This document shows positions 7,738 through 15,043 of a stretch of 19,448 bases of DNA, in pieces (the stretch's first letter is position 1; every line of letters starts with the position of its first letter). The translations under genes and the position numbers were made by a program. The notes under the pieces are model-generated. The model had not been told where the DNA came from. It worked only from the letters and a program-made list of their open reading frames with translations, and made no database searches. This stretch comes from an uncultured Clostridia bacterium (GTDB lineage: Bacteria > Bacillota > Clostridia > Peptostreptococcales > Acidaminobacteraceae), in assembly GCA_937880545.1 (NCBI GenBank), contig CALFKA010000229.1, positions 1 to 19,448 on the forward strand, written 5' to 3'.

Positions 7738-7962
7738 CAATCAGCAATGTTTCTGCCGCTGTCATAAGTAGGACAAATTAGTGAAAACTATGCCAAAAAG
7801 AGCGTGGGCATTCATCTCAAAGAAGTGCGTCAAATCGACTTAAATGACAACATAAAGATACTTTAAGAAAAGATTGTAACTGCACTAAAATAACTTTGTT
7901 AGATTAATAATTATTCAACCTCATTGCTTTTGCCATGCGTAAAAACAGAGGAAAATCCGGGA
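7738..7962. other. Intergenic DNA between nfnA promoter and SDR remnant
   Basis: AT-rich, with stops in all frames and no recognisable gene. An ATG at 7935-7937 with a short open frame lies just before the SDR remnant but one frame off it, so it may be the old start of that gene after a frameshift. Confidence 0.4.
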
Positions 7963-8202
7963 AAACTGGACGGCAAAGTAGCCATCATCACAGGCGCTAC
8001 ATCCGGTATGGGACGTGACACAGCCTATCTCTTTGTGGAGGAGGAGGCCAAAGTCATTATCACCGGCATGAAAAAAATGTCACCACTTAAACGCATCTGA
8101 GAAGGCAAAGAGATCGCTACTGTGGCACTGTTCTTTGCCACGGATGATTCATCCTTTATCACGGGACAGCTACTTCGGGTTGATGGCGACGTGGACTGCT
8201 GA
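7963..8202 (+). pseudogene. Short-chain dehydrogenase/reductase remnant with large internal deletion
   Basis: The first part reads KLDGKVAIITGATSGMGRD, the N-terminal Rossmann motif (TGxxxGxG) of classical SDRs, running to about family residue 40 (KVIITGMKK). It then jumps to PLKRI, a TGA stop (8098-8100), and in the same frame GKEIATVALFFATDDSSF and ITGQLLRVDGD, the C-terminal SDR signature, ending at TGA 8200-8202. About 80 codons remain of about 250, so the middle is gone, including the Ser-Tyr-Lys catalytic centre. The stop stands where the family has Gly, fitting a GGA to TGA change. No product with enzyme activity is possible. A terminator follows 17 bases later, probably inherited from the intact gene. 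Confidence 0.88.
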
Positions 8203-8218
8203 CTCATTCTAACTATTG

Positions 8219-8252
8219 AAAGAGAGCTACCCACATGGACAGCTCTCTTTTT
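8219..8252 (+). terminator. Intrinsic terminator after the SDR remnant
   Basis: AAAGAGAGCT (8219-8228) pairs perfectly with AGCTCTCTTT (8241-8250), with a 12-base loop and a T run to 8252. On the other strand the arm ends in TTTC, so it may also weakly stop transcription from cutC. Confidence 0.8.
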
Positions 8253-8324
8253 GGTGAAAGTTTTAGTCATCAAGTACTTCCATGACTTAGATCATGAAGA
8301 AGGGAAAAATCCCTGCACTTTGTT

Positions 8325-9014
8325 TTACTGACTTTTCCTGTATCGTTGGACCTTTTTAGTAAATTCAGCTACTTGTTCTGCCTCTACATCGCCGTCCACA
8401 TCTCCACTCCTTACACCCGTGCCGACGTGAAGATCAAAGGAGAAGGACCCCAGAGAATCCATCAACTCATCTAGTGTTTCCGTGTTGACCCCACTCCCGA
8501 GGATCACTCGCTGACGAGAGAGGGTGAGTACTTGTTTGAGTTGGATGAGATTGTCGGTGACTTTTCCGGGACCACCGGAGGTAAGGAGATGTGTGATTTT
8601 CTGGCAGTTGTTTATTCTCTCCAGACTTCTCAAGAGTGAACTGGATTCATCAAAGGCTCTGTGAAAGGTGGCCGTGAGATCGGTCCCTTCCAGTATATAT
8701 TCAAGACCCTCAACATCTGCCAGACCTTCCCCATCTAAAAGGCCCAGAACCACATACTTTACGCCTATCGCTTGAAGGAGATGTGCTTCCTTTCTTAGGC
8801 GTTTTTTTTCTTCCGTCGAGTACTGAAAGCTCTGTTTTGGAAGGCGGAGCATGACGTGTACGGGGACGGGAGATATTTTAATGGCTTCTTCAGTCAGTTG
8901 TATGGACGGAGTATACCCGCCTTCGCGGAGAGCTGTTACCAATTCGACCCTGTCAGCGCCTCCCTTTACAGCTTCCTGGATGTCCTTCAAAGAGGTGGCA
9001 ATGATTTCTATCAA
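8325..9014 (-). CDS. cutC: CutC-family TIM-barrel protein
   Basis: 229 residues. The N-terminal EIIATSLKDIQEAVKGGADR followed by VELVTALREGGYTPS is the CutC signature, as are HVMLRLP, TFHRAFDE, LLTSGGPGK and ILGSGVN. CutC was named for copper tolerance in E. coli, but that role is disputed and the barrel's real substrate is unknown. The start is TTG (9014-9012) with AAGGGG seven bases upstream, partly over the nagB stop. The nearby ATG is out of frame and meets TGA after two codons. Being the third gene of a nagA-nagB operon, 11 bases after nagB, points to a role with amino sugars rather than copper, though this is inference. Confidence 0.88.
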   Translation of the reverse strand: MIEIIATSLKDIQEAVKGGADRVELVTALREGGYTPSIQLTEEAIKISPVPVHVMLRLPKQSFQYSTEEKKRLRKEAHLLQAIGVKYVVLGLLDGEGLADVEGLEYILEGTDLTATFHRAFDESSSLLRSLERINNCQKITHLLTSGGPGKVTDNLIQLKQVLTLSRQRVILGSGVNTETLDELMDSLGSFSFDLHVGTGVRSGDVDGDVEAEQVAEFTKKVQRYRKSQ

Positions 9015-9025
9015 TGCATCACCCC

Positions 9026-9775
9026 TTAAAGTGACTCTCTATCCTCTTCGCTCAGGAGCGAAGCCGCCCCTTCGTCGATGAGGATGGTGGCATTCGGATG
9101 AAGCTGGAGGATGGAGGCGGGCACTTGAGGATCCACTTTTCCTTTGACGAGGTCTCGGATCGCCTCTGCCTTGTTTTCGCCGAAAGCCATGAGGAGAACT
9201 TCCTTTGCCTGCATGATCGCCCGCATGCCCATGCTGATGGCGTGGGTGGGGACATCTTCTATTTTCTCAAAGAAGCGGGAGTTGTCCTGCCGTGTGCTCT
9301 CGTCGAGTTCCACGACATGAGTCAGTGCTTCAAAGACGTTGTTTGGCTCATTAAAGCCGATATGGGCGTTGGAGCCGATGCCCAGGATCAGGATATCCAG
9401 CTCCCCTTCTTCCTGTATTTTTCTGTCATACGTAAGCGCTTCCTTGTCGAGATCTTCCGCTACGCCATTTGGAAGTGTGTTCGCTCCTTCTGGGAAGTCG
9501 ACTTTTGAAAAGAGCTGCTCCTGCATGAAGTAGTGATAGCTGGCGGGGTGATCACTTGCCAGTCCCACGTATTCATCGAGGTTGTAGCTTTTGGCCTGTG
9601 AGAAACTGACTTTTCCTGCCCTTGTATCTTCCCCCAGGTATTCATACATCTTCTTGGGGGTAGAGCCTGTGGCAAGACCTAAGATACTTTTTGGATTTTT
9701 CTTCAGCTGTTCGACAAAGCGATCTGCCGCCCAACGGCTCAGCTGATCTGATTCTTTTGCATATAATACTTTCAT
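9026..9775 (-). CDS. nagB: Glucosamine-6-phosphate deaminase
   Basis: 249 residues, the short Firmicute form without the allosteric tail region of the E. coli enzyme. It converts glucosamine 6-phosphate to fructose 6-phosphate and ammonia. Phosphate-binding LATGSTP is at 34-40, the general-base segment NLDEYVG at 65-71 (D67), and the active-site loop GIGSNAHIGFNEP at 132-144 with H138 and E143. N136 stands where E. coli has Asp; Asn at this place is, to my recollection, normal in Bacillus-type NagB. The ATG overlaps the nagA stop (ATGA), so translation is coupled. Confidence 0.94.
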   Translation of the reverse strand: MKVLYAKESDQLSRWAADRFVEQLKKNPKSILGLATGSTPKKMYEYLGEDTRAGKVSFSQAKSYNLDEYVGLASDHPASYHYFMQEQLFSKVDFPEGANTLPNGVAEDLDKEALTYDRKIQEEGELDILILGIGSNAHIGFNEPNNVFEALTHVVELDESTRQDNSRFFEKIEDVPTHAISMGMRAIMQAKEVLLMAFGENKAEAIRDLVKGKVDPQVPASILQLHPNATILIDEGAASLLSEEDRESL

Positions 9776-10890
9776 TGCTTTTCTCCTCTGACGAAGACAT
9801 CTGTGACTTTGTAGTCTTCGAGGACTACCAAGTCTGCGTCATAACCTTCTTTTATGTGACCCTTCTGGTGATCGATTCCCAAAAGTGTAGCAGCTGAGGT
9901 GCTCAGCATCTGCGACAATTCAGGGAGAGAGCAGTCCGTGTGGTCTTTGATGTTTTTAAATGCTTGGTCCATGCGATGGGTGCTGCCGGCGAGGGTGCCA
10001 TCTTCCAGGCGACATACACTGTCTTTGACGATCATGCGCCTGCCTCCCATGTCATACGTGCCGTCTCCACAAAAAGCAGCGCGGGTAGCGTCCGTGATGG
10101 CAATAAATTTGTCCGCCCCTTTCTGGCGAATCACAAGAGAAAACAGGTCAGGGTGGACATGGATGAGATCGGTGATCATGTCAATACTCACGGGTTGGGT
10201 CAGAGCGGCGCCTGCTGCACCGGGGTCTCTGTGGTGGAGTCCTGACAACCCGTTAAAGCAGTGGGTGACATGGCGGATACCGGAGCGGAAGCTCTCAGAG
10301 GCTTCCTCATAGGTGGCACCACTGTGACCGAGACTTAAGACGACCTGATCTTTCATTTCTTTTATAAAGCGGTGTCCCTCATCCATCTCAGGAGCCAAGG
10401 TAATGACCTTGATAATGTCAAGAAACGGATCGATCCAGCGGCGAGAAGGACGCTGGATATAGTTTTCATCGTGCGCTCCTCTGTAGTCGGGATGGATGAA
10501 AGGGCCCTCCAAGTGTACGCCCAAGCACTGTGCTCCGGCGGTTTGCTTCTCCATGAAGCGCCGGACATTTTCGAGGCTTCTTATGATATGGCCTTCCTCC
10601 ATGGTCATGGTAGTAGCGAGGAAAGATGTTGTGCCGGAGCGGGTGATGGTGCGAGCGATCGTATCCAAGGACTCGAAAGTGGCGTCCATTGCGTCGGCGC
10701 CTGATGCTCCGTGGATATGGATGTCAATAAATCCCGGAAGCAGGATTCCTTTATAGGGAATGTGTTGCCCGTCGAGTCGTTTTGCTTCATCTATAGAAAG
10801 GATCGAGCGGATCGTCTCGTCAAACACGACGGCCAGTCCCGTCTGCACCTGACCATCTAATAGGATGTCTCCGCCACTCAGGATTTTCAT
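9772..10890 (-). CDS. nagA: N-acetylglucosamine-6-phosphate deacetylase
   Basis: 372 residues from the ATG at 10890, which has GGGAGG four bases upstream; the longer frame from 10941 would add 17 residues with no ribosome site. It removes the acetyl group from GlcNAc-6-phosphate, giving the NagB substrate. Amidohydrolase-fold residues visible are HIHG (H58, H60), metal-binding E128 in HLEGPFIHP, H189 in LGHSGATY, H210 in HVTHCFNG and catalytic D267 in ITDAT. It is the first gene of nagA-nagB-cutC. No PTS transporter or NagR regulator is in the window. The upstream region holds a cre-like site. Confidence 0.94.
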   Translation of the reverse strand: MKILSGGDILLDGQVQTGLAVVFDETIRSILSIDEAKRLDGQHIPYKGILLPGFIDIHIHGASGADAMDATFESLDTIARTITRSGTTSFLATTMTMEEGHIIRSLENVRRFMEKQTAGAQCLGVHLEGPFIHPDYRGAHDENYIQRPSRRWIDPFLDIIKVITLAPEMDEGHRFIKEMKDQVVLSLGHSGATYEEASESFRSGIRHVTHCFNGLSGLHHRDPGAAGAALTQPVSIDMITDLIHVHPDLFSLVIRQKGADKFIAITDATRAAFCGDGTYDMGGRRMIVKDSVCRLEDGTLAGSTHRMDQAFKNIKDHTDCSLPELSQMLSTSAATLLGIDHQKGHIKEGYDADLVVLEDYKVTDVFVRGEKQ

Positions 10891-11063
10891 AGTGCCTCCC
10901 AATGTCTCGAAGGAGTGGACATGCTCATTCGAAAAAAGCACAAACGTCCCACGTCGTGCCTTTTAATAGTTCCCATTCATCTATTATGCTAGACCTAAAT
11001 GTTTTGAATGTAAAGGTTTTTTCTTTTATAAAATAGAGGGCTTTGAGGTTTATTTTCTGCTTC

Positions 11064-11087
11064 TGAAAGCGATATACACGGGTATAT
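11064..11087. promoter_or_regulatory. cre-like site overlapping a palindrome, between nagA and the OPT operon
   Basis: TGAAAGCGATATAC (11064-11077) matches 12 of 14 positions of the CcpA cre pattern TGWNANCGNTNWCA, missing only the final CA. It overlaps ATATAC-ACGG-GTATAT (11072-11087), a perfect inverted repeat. It sits between divergent operons, 44 bases before the -35 of the rightward promoter. Carbon-source control of nag genes would be expected, but binding is a guess. Confidence 0.4.
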
Positions 11088-11130
11088 AGTTATTTAAAGT
11101 GTAAAACGCTCATGAATAAGGTTTTTCACT

Positions 11131-11159
11131 TTGATTCACAGTGGTTTTTTCGATATAAT
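11131..11159 (+). promoter_or_regulatory. Sigma-A promoter of the OPT transporter operon
   Basis: TTGATT (11131-11136), a 17-base spacer and TATAAT (11154-11159), about 28 bases before the ATG of the first gene. Confidence 0.8.
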
Positions 11160-11187
11160 GGGTGGCAGATTGAAGAAGGGTGGATCT

Positions 11188-11562
11188 ATGTATACACAGA
11201 AGATAGAAGAAGCGAAAAAGCGACGCATTGATGCCCTGTTGCAGGCAGACGTCGAAGCGTACATTGCAGGCTATGATGAAAAGGGAGGAATCCTTCTGGA
11301 ACGCGGACAGGAAGTCCGGGGGAAAGAAGCCCTCCGTGAACAGATGGAGAACTTCATCACACTTCTCGGTCCTATGTATCATTCTCTGGAGACAGAGGCG
11401 TACTGGCCGGAAGAGGGAGGAATCGTCACGGAAAAGGGAGCCTTTTCTTTTTCACAGACCGAAGATGTCCAGCCATTTTATACCGGTGTCTACATCTACA
11501 CATGGAAGGAGCAGCCTGACGGAGAATATCTTCTCCTGAGAGAACTGCATATCGACGACTAG
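11188..11562 (+). CDS. NTF2/SnoaL-like small protein
   Basis: 124 residues. The start at 11188 (ATG) has AGAAGGG upstream; the open frame extends back to a TTG that overlaps the promoter -35 and so cannot be the start. The pattern of an N-terminal helix (RRIDALLQADVEAYIAGY), an early strand pair, then VRGKEALREQMENF, suggests a cone-shaped NTF2-like fold of the DUF4440/SnoaL type, used for ligand binding or simple catalysis. No specific active-site set could be assigned. It is the first gene of an operon with a Nudix-like protein and an OPT transporter; the next ATG is eight bases after its stop. Confidence 0.6.
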   Translation: MYTQKIEEAKKRRIDALLQADVEAYIAGYDEKGGILLERGQEVRGKEALREQMENFITLLGPMYHSLETEAYWPEEGGIVTEKGAFSFSQTEDVQPFYTGVYIYTWKEQPDGEYLLLRELHIDD

Positions 11563-11570
11563 AGGTAGTC

Positions 11571-11999
11571 ATGGTGCGTACGACAGTGGTGGGCGTAGAA
11601 ATTTCGGAAGTATACCGACTACAGGTGCGGGAAGGTATTATCCTCTTAGCGCTTGATGTCAGGGGGAATTATCTCCTGGAAGGCTATATTTCCAAGCAAA
11701 AGATGCAGGCAGAATTTATGCGCACGCTTCTTTTGCACTTTGAAACCCCACGGGATGCGTTAGCCAGGCTTATGGCGCAAAGGGGGATGAGTGCCCGATC
11801 CCTTCATCAACTCGGTGTCGTCTACCCAAAAGACCCTGAGGTCGAACGCTACTACGTGTTTGTTGCCTCCGATGCACTTTGCCTGAATACACAGGGACTT
11901 CTGAGTCTCGATATGGAAACACTTCTTGAGTATATTGAGGCAAGAGTGTTCCAGCGACCGGAGGACCTGCAGGCTCTCAAAGAATATTTGAAAAAGTAA
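11571..11999 (+). CDS. Nudix-like fold protein lacking the Nudix box
   Basis: 142 residues. The ATG is preceded by AGAGG at five bases. The order of elements follows ADP-ribose pyrophosphatase-type Nudix proteins: strands with IILLALDVRGNYLLEGYISK, a helix at about residues 60-71, LGVVYPKDPEVERYYVFVASD (81-101), and a C-terminal helix LQALKEYL. In place of the REXXEEXG metal-binding helix it has RLMAQRG (66-72), without the essential glutamates, so hydrolysis is not expected. It may bind a nucleotide or a partner instead. The homology is judged by eye and is moderate. Confidence 0.55.
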   Translation: MVRTTVVGVEISEVYRLQVREGIILLALDVRGNYLLEGYISKQKMQAEFMRTLLLHFETPRDALARLMAQRGMSARSLHQLGVVYPKDPEVERYYVFVASDALCLNTQGLLSLDMETLLEYIEARVFQRPEDLQALKEYLKK

Positions 12000-12011
12000 G
12001 AGAGGATGCAA

Positions 12012-13622
12012 ATGCAGTCAAAAGAAAGAGTCCGTACGGGACTCAAACAGCAACTCACGCTGAGGAGCATGATTATCGGTGCCCTCGGCGCCATCGTTAT
12101 TACGACAAGTTCCATGTATGTGGCACTCCGCATGGGTGCGCTTCCCTGGCCGACTATTTTTGTGGCCGTCCTCAGCATGGCGCTTCTAAAACTCTTAGGG
12201 AACACCAACTTAAAAGAAATCAATGTCACCCACACGGCCATGAGCGCCGGAGGAATGGTGGCAGGAGGTGTCGCCTTTACCATCCCCGGCATCTGGATGC
12301 TGATGCCCGAGACTCCCTTTGAATTCGGGCCTCTCATCGTCATCACCCTGGCAGGGACACTCCTTGGACTCTTGTTTACCGCTCTTCTCCGAAAGTACTT
12401 CGTAGAAATCAATCCCCACCCCTTCCCGACGGGACAGGCTGCCTATGAGACGGTCGTCGCGGGAGACGCGGGCGGGATGAAAGCGAAACTTCTGTTTGTT
12501 CCTATGGCCCTTGCGGCTGTCTTTACTTACATTAAGGACTGGTTCGGGGTGATTCCCACTTTCTGGAACAGTCTGACCCTCGCCAAATACAATATTCAAT
12601 TCGGACTCTACGTCTCTCCGATGGCCCTCGGGATCGGCTATATCATCGGGCCGCTCTACACCCTTGTGTGGTTTCTTGGAGGGTTTTTGACATACTTCCT
12701 GATTCAGCCGGTGGGCATCTCCATGGGCTTCTTCCCCGATCTGGGCGCTGCCTCCGCCTTTACCAGTTCGCTCGGTATCGGACTGATGCTCGGCGCAGGA
12801 GTGGGCGTCCTTCTCGTGGGCATTCTCCCGCGAGTACGTGAGATCTTTGGCTTTACAAGAGGCAAGCGCATCAAACGCCGCACAAATGCCATTGTTCCAT
12901 TATTTCTGGCAGCTATCGTCCTCCTGTTAACATTTCTTACAGAGCTCAACCTCTGGGTCAGCATCCTGCTGATCTTAGGTACATGGCTCACCACGACCAT
13001 GTCCGCCTCCATCACCGGCCAGACCGGTATCAACCCGATGGAAGTCTTTGGCATCATGGTCCTCCTGGCACTGAAGCCTTTGGGAGCCGGCGGTATCTCC
13101 GCTTTCCTCGTAGCAGGTGTCGTAGCGGTGGCCAGTGGGTTGGCAGGAGACGTGCTCAATGACTTCAAGGCGGGACATCTCCACGGGACGGATCCCAAGG
13201 CCCAGCTCGTAGCTGAGGCTGTAGGGGGCATCATCGGATCTGTGGTAAGTGTACTGGTGCTGTTCATTCTCTTCAGAGCCTATGGTGTCATGGGACCCGG
13301 GACGGAGTTTATTGCTCCCCAGGCATCCATGGTCGCCGCCATGGTGGACGGACTGCCACACACCGGTGCATTCATCGGTGGGCTGGTGATCGGCATTCTA
13401 TTGTATGTTCTGAAAGTACCGGCGATGACGCTGGGCATCGGTGTCTATCTGCCGATCAGTATCTCTGCCACAGCCGCTATCGGTGGACTGATTCACTGGA
13501 TCGTAAAGAAAGCAAAACCGGAGCTAGTTCCCGACGGCACGGTGGTCGCCTCCGGACTCCTAGGTGGAGAGGGCGTCACCGGCGTTCTCATTGCCATCAT
13601 CAAAGTACTGACAATGGGTTAA
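12012..13622 (+). CDS. OPT-family oligopeptide transporter
   Basis: 536 residues from ATG 12012, favoured because AGAGG lies six bases upstream; the ATG at 12006 directly abuts that site. It is very hydrophobic, with about 12-16 predicted membrane spans, so located in the cytoplasmic membrane. Matching segments of prokaryotic OPT proteins include LTLRSMIIGALGA at the N-terminus, HTAMSAGGMVAGGVAFT, NPHPFPTGQAAYETV, AGDVLNDFKAGHLHG, TDPKAQLVAEAVGG and the C-terminal VASGLLGGEGVTGV. OPT proteins carry short peptides or metal chelates using the proton gradient. The nearby isopeptide and dipeptide hydrolases suggest peptides, but the substrate is not shown by the sequence. Confidence 0.9.
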   Translation: MQSKERVRTGLKQQLTLRSMIIGALGAIVITTSSMYVALRMGALPWPTIFVAVLSMALLKLLGNTNLKEINVTHTAMSAGGMVAGGVAFTIPGIWMLMPETPFEFGPLIVITLAGTLLGLLFTALLRKYFVEINPHPFPTGQAAYETVVAGDAGGMKAKLLFVPMALAAVFTYIKDWFGVIPTFWNSLTLAKYNIQFGLYVSPMALGIGYIIGPLYTLVWFLGGFLTYFLIQPVGISMGFFPDLGAASAFTSSLGIGLMLGAGVGVLLVGILPRVREIFGFTRGKRIKRRTNAIVPLFLAAIVLLLTFLTELNLWVSILLILGTWLTTTMSASITGQTGINPMEVFGIMVLLALKPLGAGGISAFLVAGVVAVASGLAGDVLNDFKAGHLHGTDPKAQLVAEAVGGIIGSVVSVLVLFILFRAYGVMGPGTEFIAPQASMVAAMVDGLPHTGAFIGGLVIGILLYVLKVPAMTLGIGVYLPISISATAAIGGLIHWIVKKAKPELVPDGTVVASGLLGGEGVTGVLIAIIKVLTMG

Positions 13623-13650
13623 TATAGCAAAAATAGATATCAAGGATTTT

Positions 13651-13956
13651 TTGGTCAAGCCTCCGAAAACGTCAAGGGGAGAAAAGACTCTCCAGCGCAT
13701 TTGCGAAGCGGCAGAACACATCTTCTATAAGAAGGGCTTTTATGAGAGCTCCATTCACGATATCGCCGACATGGCGGGAATCAGTGTGGGGACCTTTTAT
13801 ATCTACTTCGAGAGCAAACTCATGCTCTACAAATACCTTCTTATCAGTTATGGCCACAATATCCGCAAGCATCTGTCCAAAGCCATTGAAGGGGCAAAAG
13901 ACAGAGAGGTGATGAAGCTGATTGACGGCATGTTTACTCAGAAAAAAGAGATCTGA
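13651..13956 (+). CDS. Truncated TetR-family protein (DNA-binding domain only)
   Basis: 101 residues from TTG 13651, with AAGGA four bases upstream. Residues 10-60 form a good TetR_N domain: TLQRICEAAEHIFYKKGFYE, then the helix-turn-helix SIHDIADMAGISVGTFYIYF. Typical TetR proteins have about 190-200 residues. This one stops at TGA 13954-13956, soon after helix 4, so the ligand and dimerisation domain is missing. After the stop the same frame runs only 23 more codons without TetR likeness, and a terminator follows 40 bases after the stop. It could be a decayed autoregulator of the OPT operon or a small DNA-binding protein; decay is more likely. Confidence 0.75.
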   Translation: MVKPPKTSRGEKTLQRICEAAEHIFYKKGFYESSIHDIADMAGISVGTFYIYFESKLMLYKYLLISYGHNIRKHLSKAIEGAKDREVMKLIDGMFTQKKEI

Positions 13957-13995
13957 GGGCGCGGAGCCGTGTCGATGTTAATGGATGAGATGTAT

Positions 13996-14032
13996 GACCC
14001 CTTTCAAATGATAGTGAGAAGGGGGTCTTTTT
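13996..14032 (+). terminator. Intrinsic terminator of the OPT operon
   Basis: GACCCCTTTC (13996-14005) pairs with GAAGGGGGTC (14018-14027), with one G-U, a 12-base loop, then TTTTT (14028-14032). Confidence 0.85.
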
Positions 14033-14203
14033 ATTCTTAAGACAGAGTTGAAAATCAGTGTCCCTCCATAGGTCAACATCCACTTCAAAACCACTCGTCC
14101 CGATCGTTTTATTGCTTTGTTGCGGCAGCTGGATCAGTGAGAAGAACGTGGCATCGTAAGAAAAAGCAGATGACAAAACCTTTCTCCTCTTGCCGGTGGT
14201 CGG

Positions 14204-14212
14204 TGTTATAAT
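14204..14212 (+). promoter_or_regulatory. Extended -10 promoter of the salvage operon
   Basis: TGTTATAAT (TG-N-TATAAT) with no good -35 at normal spacing, 23 bases before the YwaF-like ATG. Confidence 0.6.
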
Positions 14213-14235
14213 CGACACAGAAGGAGGTCGGATTC

Positions 14236-15042
14236 ATGTCACTATTTTGGAGGGTATTGGGTTGTCCCATGGTTCCTCCGGTTCCCTACACGAGATTTCA
14301 TCTTCTGACGGTCATATTCGGGGCCGTCGGCATTCTTTTTTTGACGTGCCTTCTCGCTAAGCAGAGCGATCGAAGGGTGCGCACGGTTCTTTTGTGCGTG
14401 GGACTTTTCCTTGTGCTGACGGAGCTGATCAAGCAGATGTTGGTTTTGCATGTCCATGAAGGACAGTATAGCTGGGGGAACTTTCCTTTTCAGTACTGCT
14501 CTGTGCCCATGTACCTGTGTCTGCTGGCGGGAGCCTTAAAAGACTCTCCTGTAAGAAAAGCAATCTTGACGTATCTGGCCACTTACGGTTTGCTCGGTGG
14601 CCTCATCGTCTTCACAGAGCCATCGGGTATCTTTCAGCCCTATTGGTTTTTAACTCTCCACTCCCTTGCCTGGCACTACCTCCTGGCGTTTACGGGAGTG
14701 TTTCTCGGAGCCAGCGGCATGACCGGAGATGAAAAGAGCGACTTTTTTGGCGCGACAGCTGTCTTTTTGGTGCTCAGCAGCGTGGCGTTCGGTTTCAATC
14801 TCCTCTTCTGGGGCGCTTCCCATGGTGAGATCAACAACTTCTTCATCGGTCCCGCCATTTCTCCACTGGCCATCTACAAGACCATCGCTACGAATTACGG
14901 CTGGTACATCAATACACCACTTTTTATGTTGAGCGTCATCATCGGAGCGAAACTCCTGTTTGTCGCCCAGCAATTCTGGCATCGGAAGTACTTTGTGGAA
15001 ACGGAGGCACTTCACGCGGCATCCATTCATCAGGAGGAATGA
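14236..15042 (+). CDS. YwaF/TMEM164-like integral membrane protein (TIGR02206 type)
   Basis: 268 residues with about seven hydrophobic spans. AAGGAGG lies eight bases before the ATG. The segments FHLLTV, ELIKQMLV, FPFQYCSVPMY (83-93) and the His-rich LHSLAWHY (141-148) are characteristic of this family. In the animal relative TMEM164 a Cys in the corresponding PFxxC region and a His act as a thioester acyltransferase. C88 and H142 or H147 are candidates here, but bacterial members are uncharacterised. The stop TGA is one base before the ATG of the D-aminoacylase, whose ribosome site lies inside this gene, so the two are tightly coupled. Confidence 0.8.
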   Translation: MSLFWRVLGCPMVPPVPYTRFHLLTVIFGAVGILFLTCLLAKQSDRRVRTVLLCVGLFLVLTELIKQMLVLHVHEGQYSWGNFPFQYCSVPMYLCLLAGALKDSPVRKAILTYLATYGLLGGLIVFTEPSGIFQPYWFLTLHSLAWHYLLAFTGVFLGASGMTGDEKSDFFGATAVFLVLSSVAFGFNLLFWGASHGEINNFFIGPAISPLAIYKTIATNYGWYINTPLFMLSVIIGAKLLFVAQQFWHRKYFVETEALHAASIHQEE

Positions 15043-15043
15043 T

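Noticed and set aside
9358..9381. Asn in place of the E. coli active-site Asp in NagB
   Set aside because: Bacillus-type NagB proteins, as I recall them, carry the same GIGSN sequence, so it is not a damaging change.
13934..14218. Minus-strand open frame of 94 codons
   Set aside because: It crosses the intrinsic terminator and the promoter of the next operon, lacks a ribosome site, and resembles no family.
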